Assembly: GCA_036265435.1 (NCBI GenBank)
Contig: DATAPB010000162.1
Location: forward strand, 1 to 29,067
Reading direction: 5' to 3'
Length of the DNA: 29,067 nt
From: DASUPK01 sp036265435
GTDB taxonomy: Bacteria; Actinomycetota; Thermoleophilia; Solirubrobacterales; 70-9
A model generated the notes under the pieces. That model did not search any database, was not told where the DNA came from, and saw only the letters and a list, made by a program, of their open reading frames with translations. Numbering within the stretch: position 1 is the first letter of the stretch; the number at the start of each line of letters is the position of its first letter. Of this stretch, positions 6,829-13,231 are shown piece after piece. Made by a program: the position numbers and the translations under genes.

Positions 6829-7641
6829 GTGGAGCTCGGCCTCAAGGGTCGCGCCTGTGTGGTCACCGGTGCCAGCCGGGGGATCGGCCGGGCGACCGCC
6901 CGGCTGCTCTGCTCCGAGGGGGCCGACGTGCTCCTCGTCGCGCGCTCCGAGGGCCAGCTGGTGGAGGCAGCGGACGAGTCCGCGGCCGTCGGTGAGGAGG
7001 CCGGGGGCCGGGCCGAGTCACTCGTCGCCGACGTCGCCGACCCGGATGCCGCTGCGCTCATCGTCCGTGAGGCCGATGACCGCCTCGGACAGGTCGACGT
7101 GCTCGTCAACAACGCCGGGACAGCGCGGTGGCGGGACCTGGACGACGTCCCCGACGAGGACTGGTACGCCGCCTGGGAACTGAACGTGATGGCGCCGCTG
7201 CGGCTGATGCGCCGTATCGCTCCGGGAATGCGGAAGCGAGGCTGGGGCAGGATCGTGAACGTCTCGAGCACGGCCGGGAAGCGACCGTCGGCCTCGATGC
7301 CGGAGTACTCGGTGGCGAAGGCTGCCGAGCTCTCCCTCTCCCGCCTCTTCGCGGACCGATTCGCCCCCCACGGTGTCCTCGTCAACGCGATCTGCCCGGG
7401 TCCGGTCAAGTCCGAGCTCTGGATGGACGACGGCGGCCTGCTCGACCAGTCGAGGGAGCACGGCGGATATGACAGCCGAGACGAGGCCCTCGAGGCCGCC
7501 GGCTCCAAGCGCCCGATCGGCCGTCTCGCTGAGCCCGAGGAGATCGCCGGCGCCATCGTCTTCCTCTGCTCGGAGCATGCCTCCTACACCTCCGGCGCCG
7601 CCTGGAGCGTCGATGGCGGAACCGTCCAGGTCATTATCTGA
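6829..7641 (+). CDS. Short-chain dehydrogenase/reductase (SDR), FabG-like
   Basis: This 270-residue classical SDR starts at a GTG only 3 bases after the OsmC stop. It shows the NAD(P)-binding TGASRGIG (residues 13-20), NNAG (94-97), catalytic Ser146/147 in VNVSST, the Tyr160-x3-Lys164 pair in PEYSVAKAA, and the PGPVKSE loop. A C-terminal WSVDGGTVQ completes the fold. Arg at ARS (38-40) after the second strand hints at NADPH preference. The substrate is not predictable; the family ranges from 3-oxoacyl-ACP reductases to sugar and steroid dehydrogenases. The region between the catalytic motif and the C-terminus is somewhat longer than in FabG (about 245 residues) and includes LWMDDGGLLDQSRE. 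The NUDIX gene begins inside its last 29 bases. Confidence 0.93.
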   Translation: MELGLKGRACVVTGASRGIGRATARLLCSEGADVLLVARSEGQLVEAADESAAVGEEAGGRAESLVADVADPDAAALIVREADDRLGQVDVLVNNAGTARWRDLDDVPDEDWYAAWELNVMAPLRLMRRIAPGMRKRGWGRIVNVSSTAGKRPSASMPEYSVAKAAELSLSRLFADRFAPHGVLVNAICPGPVKSELWMDDGGLLDQSREHGGYDSRDEALEAAGSKRPIGRLAEPEEIAGAIVFLCSEHASYTSGAAWSVDGGTVQVII

Positions 7642-8176
7642 GCTGCTGCTGACGCCGGCCGAGGCCGGCGAGCTTGAGGCCCACGGCCGCACGGAGGCGG
7701 CGGTGCTCGTCCCGATGCACGGCTGGCCGGAGCGCCCCGGGCTGGTGTTCACCGAGCGCCGGTCGGACCTGAATCGCCACGCCGGCGAGATCTCCTTCCC
7801 AGGCGGGCGGCGGGACGAGGGCGAGGAGCTGATCGAGACCGCCCTGAGGGAGGCCGAGGAGGAAATCGGCCTGCCCCGCGACAACGTCGAGGTCGCCGGC
7901 GCACTGCCGCCGATCGGCACCTTCGTCACCAACTACAAGATCACGCCCTTCGTCGGCCTGATCGGCGAGGGCATGCGCTTCGAGCCCAACCCGGCGGAGG
8001 TCGAGAGCGTCCTGGTCGCCTCCCTGGAAGATTTGACCGCCGCCTACGAGAAGCGCAGACTGGTCCGCCGGGGCGTCCCGATCAAGACCGACACGTATCT
8101 GATCGGAGACAAGCTGATCTGGGGCGCAACGGCCCGGATCCTGGCCATGCTGTTCGAGCGCCTCAACGCCAGATGA
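7613..8176 (+). CDS. NUDIX hydrolase, CoA pyrophosphatase (NudL-like)
   Basis: I set the start at ATG 7613, giving 187 residues. It is preceded by GGAG with 5-base spacing and lies inside the last codons of the SDR gene; the open frame upstream of it only shadows that gene. The Nudix box is complete at residues 65-87 (G-x5-E-x7-REAEEEIGL). Directly before it is the NuCoA signature found in CoA-specific members, FTERRSDLNRHAGEISFPGG. Such enzymes split CoA or acyl-CoA into 3',5'-ADP and (acyl-)phosphopantetheine using Mg2+. This fits a genome with much acyl-CoA metabolism, but the in vivo substrate is inferred. It is probably coupled to the SDR gene by the 29-base overlap. Confidence 0.9.
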   Translation: MAEPSRSLSELLLTPAEAGELEAHGRTEAAVLVPMHGWPERPGLVFTERRSDLNRHAGEISFPGGRRDEGEELIETALREAEEEIGLPRDNVEVAGALPPIGTFVTNYKITPFVGLIGEGMRFEPNPAEVESVLVASLEDLTAAYEKRRLVRRGVPIKTDTYLIGDKLIWGATARILAMLFERLNAR

Positions 8177-8217
8177 TCGACCGATGAGTTTCGAGACGAG
8201 AGGAGGTCTGTAGGGAC

Positions 8218-8859
8218 ATGAGCAACGTGAAAGCCCACATCTCGACCTCGCTGGACGGCTACGTGGCCGGCCCGAACCAGAGCGAGGAAAACCCCCTCGG
8301 CGAGGGCGGGGAGCAGCTCCACGACTGGGTCGTCGAGCTGAAGGCGTGGCGCGAGCCGCACGGCGAGGAGGGCGGCGAGGAGAACGCCAGCACCCCGATA
8401 GTCGAGGAGGAGAAGGCCAACGTCGGCGCGGAGATCATGGGCCGCGGCATGTTCGGACCTCCGAGTGGCGGTCCCAGGGGCGACGATCCCTGGCTGGGCT
8501 GGTGGGGCGACGATCCGCCGTTTCACAAGCCGGTCTTCGTGGTCACCCACCACGAGCGCGAGCCGCTCACACTCTCCGACACCACCTTCACCTTCGTCAC
8601 GGATGGCATCGAGTCCACACTGGCCCAGGCGAGGGAGGCGTCCGGCGACAAGGACGTCTTCATCAGTGGCGGCGCCAGCATCATCAACCAGTGCCTGGCG
8701 GCGGGAGAGGTCGACGAGATCGAGCTGCACGTCGTGCCGATCCTGCTCGGCTCTGGCTCACGCCTGTTCGAGGGCGTGGAACCGGACCTCGAGCTTGAAC
8801 AGCTCCGCGCGGTCGAAGCACCAGGCGTCACGCACCTGAAGTACCGCGTCGTGAGGTGA
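8218..8859 (+). CDS. Dihydrofolate reductase / RibD C-terminal fold family protein
   Basis: The 213-residue protein begins with MSNVKAHISTSLDGYVAGPN, the start typical of YyaP/YwjB-like members of the RibD_C/DHFR superfamily. It continues with IMGRGMF, PVFVVTHHEREPL, the NADPH-binding DVFISGGASIINQCLAAGEVDEIELHVVPILLGSGSRLF and a final strand. The fold is a cytoplasmic NADPH-dependent reductase, but DHFR activity is not implied and the substrate is unknown. Residues about 40-65 hold an acidic insertion rich in Glu and Gly. A perfect AGGAGGT lies at 8201-8207, 10 bases before the ATG, unlike the mostly leaderless neighbours, so the gene probably has its own leader. Two hairpins follow the stop codon. 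Confidence 0.88.
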   Translation: MSNVKAHISTSLDGYVAGPNQSEENPLGEGGEQLHDWVVELKAWREPHGEEGGEENASTPIVEEEKANVGAEIMGRGMFGPPSGGPRGDDPWLGWWGDDPPFHKPVFVVTHHEREPLTLSDTTFTFVTDGIESTLAQAREASGDKDVFISGGASIINQCLAAGEVDEIELHVVPILLGSGSRLFEGVEPDLELEQLRAVEAPGVTHLKYRVVR

Positions 8860-8862
8860 GCG

Positions 8863-8908
8863 GAGCGGCCGGTCGGCGGGCCGGCCGCTCCCTCGCCCGA
8901 TGCGAGGG
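8863..8908. terminator. Tandem hairpins between convergent genes
   Basis: Two perfect stem-loops lie back to back: GAGCGGCCGG (8863-8872) with CCGGCCGCTC (8881-8890), 10 bp with an 8-base loop, then CCCTCG (8890-8895) with CGAGGG (8903-8908). They sit just after the DHFR-like gene and before the end of the convergent rhodanese gene, so they can act in both directions. Neither is followed by a strong T-run, which is common for terminators in high-GC actinobacteria. Confidence 0.6.
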
Positions 8909-8928
8909 CCGGCGACAGCGCGACCCGT

Positions 8929-9777
8929 TTAGCTCTGGTCCTTCTCGATCGGGACGTTCACCAGGTTCCCCCACTCGGTCCAGGACCCGTCGTAGTTCTT
9001 GACGTTGCCCTCGCCGAGCAGCTCGTGCAGGACGAACCAGGTGTGGGCCGAGCGCTCGCCGATCCGGCAGTAGGCGATGATGGGCTTGCCGTCCTCGAGC
9101 ACGCCCTTGCCCTCGTAGAGCTCACGCAGCTCGTCCGCGGACTTGAAGGTTCCGTCCTCGTTGACCGCCTGCGCCCAGGGAACGGAGGCGGCGCCGGGAA
9201 TATGGCCGGAGCGCTGGGCGCCCTCCTGCTCGTAGCCTGCCATCGCGATCAGCTCGCCGGAGAACTCCTGCGGGCTGCGGACGTCCACCAGGTTCGTGTC
9301 CGACTCGAGCGAGTCCAGAACCTCGTCCCGCTTCGCGCGGATCGAGTCGTCGGCGGCGTTGGCCTCGAAGCTGGCCTCGGGATGAGACGGCAAGTCGGTG
9401 CTGGTCGGGCGATCCTCGGCGATCCACTTCTCGCGCGGGCCGTTGATCAGCCTGACCTTGTCGTGGCCGTAGTAGCGGAAGTACCAGTAGGTGTAGGCGG
9501 CGAACCAGTTGTTCCGGTCGCCGTAGAGGAGGACCGTGTGGTCGTTGGAGATCCCGCGGCTTCCCATCAGCTTCCCGAACTCCTCGGGGCCGAGGAAATC
9601 CCGCTTCACCTGATCCTGGAGGTCCTTCTTCCAGTCGAAGCCGATCGCCCCGGGGATGTGGGCCTCGGCGTAGAGCGCCGGATTCTCGTCGACCTCGACG
9701 ATCCGAATGTCGTCGTCCTCCAGGTGGTCGGCGACCCAATCGGTCTCCACCAGCACGTCGTTCGCGTAATCCGCCAT
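8929..9777 (-). CDS. Thiosulfate/3-mercaptopyruvate sulfurtransferase, two rhodanese domains
   Basis: The 282-residue protein is a tandem-rhodanese sulfurtransferase of the mycobacterial CysA2/SseA type. The inactive N-terminal domain (about 8-125) includes YAEAHIPGAIGFDW and LYGDRNNWFAAYTYW. The active C-terminal domain (about 145-280) has VDVRSPQEF, GHIPGAASVPW and the catalytic loop YCRIGERSAHTW with Cys237 as the persulfide nucleophile. A CRIGER loop is characteristic of actinobacterial thiosulfate sulfurtransferases, which pass sulfane sulfur to cyanide, thiols or cofactor pathways. I chose ATG 9777 over the adjacent GTG at 9780 because the typical N-terminus is MADY and a purine-rich GAGAGAGGCGA precedes it. 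The gene is divergent from a small membrane protein gene. Confidence 0.93.
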   Translation of the reverse strand: MADYANDVLVETDWVADHLEDDDIRIVEVDENPALYAEAHIPGAIGFDWKKDLQDQVKRDFLGPEEFGKLMGSRGISNDHTVLLYGDRNNWFAAYTYWYFRYYGHDKVRLINGPREKWIAEDRPTSTDLPSHPEASFEANAADDSIRAKRDEVLDSLESDTNLVDVRSPQEFSGELIAMAGYEQEGAQRSGHIPGAASVPWAQAVNEDGTFKSADELRELYEGKGVLEDGKPIIAYCRIGERSAHTWFVLHELLGEGNVKNYDGSWTEWGNLVNVPIEKDQS

Positions 9778-9899
9778 CACTCGCCTCTCTCTCGGCTCGG
9801 AAGTTAACTCCGTAATCCTGATCAGACTTTATCCAATTACGTCCCGCCGGCGACCGCGACCGCCGCGCATCAGGTGGCGCGTGGCCCCAGGGCCGGCGC

Positions 9900-9905
9900 T
9901 ATGGT
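9900..9905 (+). promoter_or_regulatory. Possible -10 box (TATGGT) of the small membrane protein gene
   Basis: TATGGT fits TANNNT and lies 10 bases before ATG 9916, whose upstream region has no clear Shine-Dalgarno. The 9802-9843 stretch further upstream is the most AT-rich part of this divergent spacer and probably carries the promoter of the rhodanese gene. Confidence 0.3.
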
Positions 9906-9915
9906 GGGCGTGGGT

Positions 9916-10365
9916 ATGGCGGAGAGGCGCAAATCGGGCAGCCGATCCTCGTCTTCGAGCCCAGAGGGCGGGGCGTCGTCGGAGAGGGCGAAGCGTCGAG
10001 CGCCATCCGATGTCGACGCGATGGGCCAGGACAAGCGCCGACAGGTCGTCGGCCACTCGTACGGGCCCTCGGCCAAGAGCAAGATCATGTTCTTCGTCGC
10101 GGTGGCGGCGGTGTTCTGTGTGATCGTCGGCGGCTGGTTCCTGCTGGTGGGGCTCTTCGACAAGCCCCCGACGCACTTCAAGGACAGCGCTCCGTGGTCG
10201 ACGACAGCGAGCAGCGCAGCGCTGGCCGCGCAGCAGAACGCGAGACCGCAGGATCCCGCGAGCCCCTGCGGGGAGCCGGGGAACCCCTACCCGGTGCCGC
10301 CGCAGAGCCCCTGCGCTCCGCCCCCCAAGGCGAACGCCTTCCGGGGCAACTCAGCCGGTCACTAG
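9916..10365 (+). CDS. Small single-span membrane protein, function unknown
   Basis: From ATG 9916 the product has 149 residues. It has a Ser/Arg-rich cytoplasmic N-terminus (1-40), a segment RRQVVGHSYGPSAKSK just before the membrane, one strong transmembrane helix (about 57-80) and a Pro/Ala-rich tail with two cysteines (SPCGEP, SPCAPP). The GHSYGPS-K pre-membrane block looks conserved in character, but I cannot name a family. ATG 9874 and ATG 9901 are also in frame; I prefer 9916 for its position after TATGGT and because the extra residues look non-conserved. The last 15 bases overlap the end of the convergent Rossmann gene. Coding is supported by the clear membrane helix and the coherent composition. 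Confidence 0.65.
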   Translation: MAERRKSGSRSSSSSPEGGASSERAKRRAPSDVDAMGQDKRRQVVGHSYGPSAKSKIMFFVAVAAVFCVIVGGWFLLVGLFDKPPTHFKDSAPWSTTASSAALAAQQNARPQDPASPCGEPGNPYPVPPQSPCAPPPKANAFRGNSAGH

Positions 10366-10839
10366 TCCGGCCACCGCGGCGGCCGTCCGAGTCGCCCAGC
10401 CGGGATCGTCCCGGTCCTCGCCGAGGAACGTCACGGGGATGCGCCAGGTCTCCCCCGCCCGCTCGACGATGCGCTCCCCCTCGGCGAGCATCCCGGCCTC
10501 GACCGATCCAGAGATCTCGTAGGCGAAGCCGCGCACCGGGCTCTCGACCAGCTTCTCCATGAGGCTCTCGAGCCGCGGTCCGTGGATCGCGGAGGTCGCC
10601 TCCGGCTCGCCCGTCGTTGAGCCGAGCAGCCAGACGACTACCGCGACGTCCCCACAGAGCTCGAGCACGGTCCCCGCGAGGTCAGGGTCGGCCGCCGCCG
10701 GCTCGAGACCCGCCCCCTCGATCCGCTCCAGGCCGTCGGGCCGCCGGCTCGTCCCGCGCACCTGCCAGCCCAGTCCGAGCAGCTCAGAGCCCAGCTCGCA
10801 GCCGTGACAGCCGCAGCCGACGATCAGCGCTCGGGCCAA
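10351..10839 (-). CDS. Short NAD(P)-binding Rossmann protein
   Basis: The 162-residue product opens with ARALIVGCGCHGCELGSELLGLGWQVRGTSRR, a beta strand plus a glycine-rich loop (GxGxxGxxLG) and an Arg-containing second turn as in NAD(P)-binding atypical or extended SDR proteins. Strand four (VAVVVWLLGST) and GFAYEISGSVEAG follow the same fold. It stops where the substrate domain of an extended SDR would begin, so it is about half the usual size of that family. Three cysteines lie in and around the dinucleotide loop, which is unusual. The start is a TTG that directly follows the TAG of the upstream membrane protein gene, so translation is probably coupled. Function is unknown. Confidence 0.75.
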   Translation of the reverse strand: MARALIVGCGCHGCELGSELLGLGWQVRGTSRRPDGLERIEGAGLEPAAADPDLAGTVLELCGDVAVVVWLLGSTTGEPEATSAIHGPRLESLMEKLVESPVRGFAYEISGSVEAGMLAEGERIVERAGETWRIPVTFLGEDRDDPGWATRTAAAVAGLVTG

Positions 10840-11148
10840 CTACTCATCGCTGCCATCCGGCGAGAACGGCCCCCGGCCTCGCGCCCGGATCCGCTGGTCC
10901 TCCATTGCCTGGCGCTGCACGTCGGCCTCGGTGATCTCCTTGGCGCCGCGCTTTCGCCGGAGGGCGTTCTGTGCCTCGATCATCTGCCGGACGTCATCGA
11001 CCTCGTTCTGCGCCTCGACCTCCGGTGAGCGGGTCGGCTTCCAGTCGATGATGTCCGCCACGCTGTTCCTCTCGAATGCGCGCGCGAGCACGAACATGAT
11101 CAGGAAAAGCAGGACGAGAAGCCCGATAGTGAGGGCTATGAGAGCCAT
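10840..11148 (-). CDS. Small membrane-anchored protein, function unknown
   Basis: The 102-residue protein has a hydrophobic N-terminal helix (residues 2-23, ALIALTIGLLVLLFLIMFVL) followed by a charged cytoplasmic part predicted to be helical, including EAQNEVDDVRQMIEAQNALRRKR, then a Gly/Pro/Ser tail. No known domain is recognised. Its stop codon abuts the start of the Rossmann gene with no spacer, so the two form an operon. It is divergent from the thiolase gene, with the two start codons 30 bases apart. The minus-strand box TAGCCT at 11166-11161 lies 12 bases before the ATG and overlaps the thiolase promoter. A GGGAG touches the ATG but is too close to act as a normal ribosome site. Confidence 0.7.
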   Translation of the reverse strand: MALIALTIGLLVLLFLIMFVLARAFERNSVADIIDWKPTRSPEVEAQNEVDDVRQMIEAQNALRRKRGAKEITEADVQRQAMEDQRIRARGRGPFSPDGSDE

Positions 11149-11160
11149 CTCCCGGCTGTG

Positions 11161-11170
11161 AGGCTACTCT
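11161..11170. promoter_or_regulatory. Overlapping divergent -10 boxes for thiolase and small membrane protein genes
   Basis: The bases AGGCTACTCT hold TAGCCT on the minus strand (11166-11161) and TACTCT on the plus strand (11165-11170), sharing the TA step at 11165-11166. The plus box ends 8 bases before GTG 11179, the minus box 12 bases before ATG 11148. The geometry repeats that at 4195-4204. No -35 elements stand out. Confidence 0.5.
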
Positions 11171-11178
11171 CATCGGCC

Positions 11179-12387
11179 GTGCCTGAGGCGGTGATCATCG
11201 ACGCGTTGCGGACCCCGATGGGTGGCTATCGGGGGTCCCTGTCCGGGATCCGGCCCGACGACCTCGCGGCCCACGTGGTCTCCGCCGCCGTCGAGCGCAG
11301 CGGCATCGACCCCTTCGGGATCGACGACGTCTACATGGGCGCAGCGAACCAGTCCGGCGAGGACAACCGCGACGTCGCCCGGATGGCGGCCCTGCTGGCC
11401 GGGCTTCCGGTCGATGTCCCCGGGGTGACGGTCAACCGGCTCTGCGCCTCCGGTCTCGAGGCGGTGAACCAGGCCTCGCGGGCTCTCCGCACCGGTGAAG
11501 GAGAACTGTATCTCGCGGGAGGGGTGGAGTCGATGAGCCGCGCGCCCTGGGTGCTGCCCAAGCCCGAGAACGGCCTGCCGCGCGGCGAGCAGACGCTCTA
11601 CGACACCACGCTCGGCTGGCGGATGATCAACCCGCGGATGGAGGAGCGCTACTCGACCGAGTCGATGGGCGAGACCGGGGAGAACGTTGCCGAGAAGTAC
11701 GGGATCTCACGCGAAGAGCAGGACCGCTTCGCGCTGCAGAGCCATCAGCGCGCGGTCGCCGCCCAGAAGGAGGGGCGCTTCGCGGATCAGATCGTGCCGG
11801 TGGACGTGTCGCCCCGAAGCAAGCGCGAGGAGCCGCTAACCCTGGAGGCGGATGAGGGACCGCGCGAGGACACCTCCATTGAGAAGCTGGCGAAGCTCAA
11901 GCCGGTTTTCCGCGAGGGCGGCACGGTGACCGCGGGCAACTCCTCGACCCTCAACGACGGTGCGGCCTGCCTGGTCCTCGGGACCGAGGAGACGGCAAAG
12001 GCGCTCGGCAAGGAGCCGCTCGCCCGCATCGTCTCCGTCGGCGTCGCGGGAGTGGATCCCGCCTACATGGGGATCGGCCCGATGGTGGCGATCCCGAAGG
12101 CGCTCGAGCGGGCCGGGCTCGAGCTCGACCAGATCGACCTGATCGAGCTCAACGAGGCGTTCGCCTCGCAGGTCCTCGCCTGCGCTGAGGGGCTCGGCAT
12201 CGACGAGGCGCGGCTGAACGTGAACGGCGGGGCGATCGCACTCGGGCATCCCCTGGGCTGCTCCGGCGCCCGCCTGATGACCACCCTGGTCTGGGAGCTG
12301 CGCCGTCGCGGGGCGCGCTATGGGATCGCGACCCTGTGCGTCGGCGTGGGCCAGGGCGTCGCGACGGTCATTGAAGCCTTGCCGTAA
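11179..12387 (+). CDS. Acetyl-CoA acetyltransferase / 3-ketoacyl-CoA thiolase
   Basis: This cytoplasmic thiolase cleaves 3-ketoacyl-CoA to acetyl-CoA and a shortened acyl-CoA, or condenses two acetyl-CoA. I chose GTG 11179 (402 residues) over GTG 11158 because family members begin with PEAVI-DA-RTP and because TACTCT lies 8 bases upstream. The nucleophile Cys89 is in NRLCASGLEAV, His357 in GGAIALGHPLGCSGARL and the second catalytic Cys387 in TLCVGVGQG. The NEAFA motif is also present. The region VLPKPENGLPRGEQTLYDTTLGWRMINP resembles the PcaF/PaaJ (beta-ketoadipyl-CoA thiolase) branch, so aromatic-acid catabolism is an alternative to fatty acid oxidation. It stands alone, divergent from a membrane protein gene. 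Confidence 0.93.
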   Translation: MPEAVIIDALRTPMGGYRGSLSGIRPDDLAAHVVSAAVERSGIDPFGIDDVYMGAANQSGEDNRDVARMAALLAGLPVDVPGVTVNRLCASGLEAVNQASRALRTGEGELYLAGGVESMSRAPWVLPKPENGLPRGEQTLYDTTLGWRMINPRMEERYSTESMGETGENVAEKYGISREEQDRFALQSHQRAVAAQKEGRFADQIVPVDVSPRSKREEPLTLEADEGPREDTSIEKLAKLKPVFREGGTVTAGNSSTLNDGAACLVLGTEETAKALGKEPLARIVSVGVAGVDPAYMGIGPMVAIPKALERAGLELDQIDLIELNEAFASQVLACAEGLGIDEARLNVNGGAIALGHPLGCSGARLMTTLVWELRRRGARYGIATLCVGVGQGVATVIEALP

Positions 12388-12438
12388 ACGGCGTCGCCGT
12401 CGCCGGCGGCCACAAAAAGCGCCGCCGAACAGACAAGC

Positions 12439-12455
12439 AGCGGCCTTCGGCCGCT
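12439..12455 (-). terminator. Hairpin terminator overlapping the stop codon of the 12454-13173 gene
   Basis: AGCGGCC (12439-12445) pairs perfectly with GGCCGCT (12449-12455) around a TTC loop. The stop codon of the minus-strand gene lies at the base of the stem. On the minus strand the hairpin is followed by the moderately T-rich GCTTGTCTGTTC. The rest of 12388-12453 is GC-rich inverted sequence that may serve the convergent thiolase gene. Confidence 0.55.
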
Positions 12456-13173
12456 ACTTGGTGAACTGCGCCGAGCTCAGCATCAGCTGAGCGAGCTGCA
12501 GGTCGCCCTGGCACGAGGGGTCGCGCACGACCACCTGGGTCAGGTACGCGTTCTTTCTCCCGGTCCCCACGCTGAGCAGCACGCGGACGTTTTTGCCCTC
12601 GGGGCCCTTGACGGTGATCGTGCTCGACGTCGTCGGGACGCCGCCGATCTGTGAGCGGGCCCCGGGCTGCGCCCGGGCGTTGCTGAACTGCTCCCGCAGC
12701 ACCGTGATGCCGTCCCTGCGCAGCTCGTCGGCCTTTCCGGCTGGAACCGGCGCGGAGAGCTGCATCACCAGGCAGCGGTCCTTGCTCTGCACGTTGGCGA
12801 CGCCGTGCTTCTTGGTGACCTCCCAGCTCGCCGGCCGGCTGATCGAGATGCCCTTGTCGGCGTCGACGACCGTGTGGTCGAGGAACTGGTTCTGGAGCTG
12901 GGTGAGGTCGTCAGTCTGACTGGTGGTGGTGCTCATGGCGGTGCCGCCGCCTGCGACCAGCAGGACGATCCCACAGATCAGCGCGAGCGCGACGAGCAGG
13001 CCGCCGACCGCGACGCTGCGCCTTCCCCAGAGCTCCTCCCGGAGCACGAGGGTCGTGCGCCTCGCCGGCGGCCTCTTGCCCTTCCCCGAAGGCTGGCCGA
13101 TCTGCGACTGGTTGGGAGTCCCCCCGGACCGAGAGCGCGGCGGAGCCGGGTGCCCGTTGGCACCCGGTCCCAT
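12454..13173 (-). CDS. Membrane-anchored extracytoplasmic protein, function unknown
   Basis: The 239-residue product has a Pro/Gly/Ser-rich, basic cytoplasmic N-terminus (1-50), one transmembrane helix (about 53-75) and an extracytoplasmic domain (about 85-239). That domain begins TVVDADKGISISRPASWEVTKK and contains LVMQLSAP, LREQFSNA and LSSAQF. The pattern of a PASWEV motif after a short strand and a late VLREQF helix recalls PsbP/LpqN-like lipoprotein domains, but the match is weak. Two cysteines (DRCLVM, DPSCQG) could form a disulfide outside the cell. A perfect 9-bp hairpin spans codons 3-10, and no Shine-Dalgarno precedes the ATG. It lies 58 bases downstream of the LAFTG surface protein gene in the same direction. 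Confidence 0.72.
   Translation of the reverse strand: MGPGANGHPAPPRSRSGGTPNQSQIGQPSGKGKRPPARRTTLVLREELWGRRSVAVGGLLVALALICGIVLLVAGGGTAMSTTTSQTDDLTQLQNQFLDHTVVDADKGISISRPASWEVTKKHGVANVQSKDRCLVMQLSAPVPAGKADELRRDGITVLREQFSNARAQPGARSQIGGVPTTSSTITVKGPEGKNVRVLLSVGTGRKNAYLTQVVVRDPSCQGDLQLAQLMLSSAQFTK
13146..13167 (-). other. Hairpin inside the first codons of the 12454-13173 gene
   Basis: CCGGGTGCC (13146-13154) and GGCACCCGG (13159-13167) form a perfect 9-bp stem with a 4-base loop. In the mRNA it starts about 6 bases after the ATG at 13173 and would hinder initiation there, or it marks that the true start lies further downstream. Confidence 0.5.
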
Positions 13174-13194
13174 GGTGCTTCTGCGGCCGGGCGA

Positions 13195-13220
13195 GGGGGG
13201 ACGCTTGATTGCGTCCCCCC
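13195..13220 (-). terminator. Strong intergenic hairpin after the LAFTG surface protein gene
   Basis: GGGGGGACGC (13195-13204) and GCGTCCCCCC (13211-13220) form a perfect 10-bp stem with a 6-base loop (TTGATT on the plus strand). It sits 11 bases after the stop of the surface protein gene and 21 bases before the next start on the same strand. There is no T-run, so it may be a partial terminator, attenuator or mRNA-stabilising element. Confidence 0.6.
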
Positions 13221-13231
13221 CGCCGCTGCCG

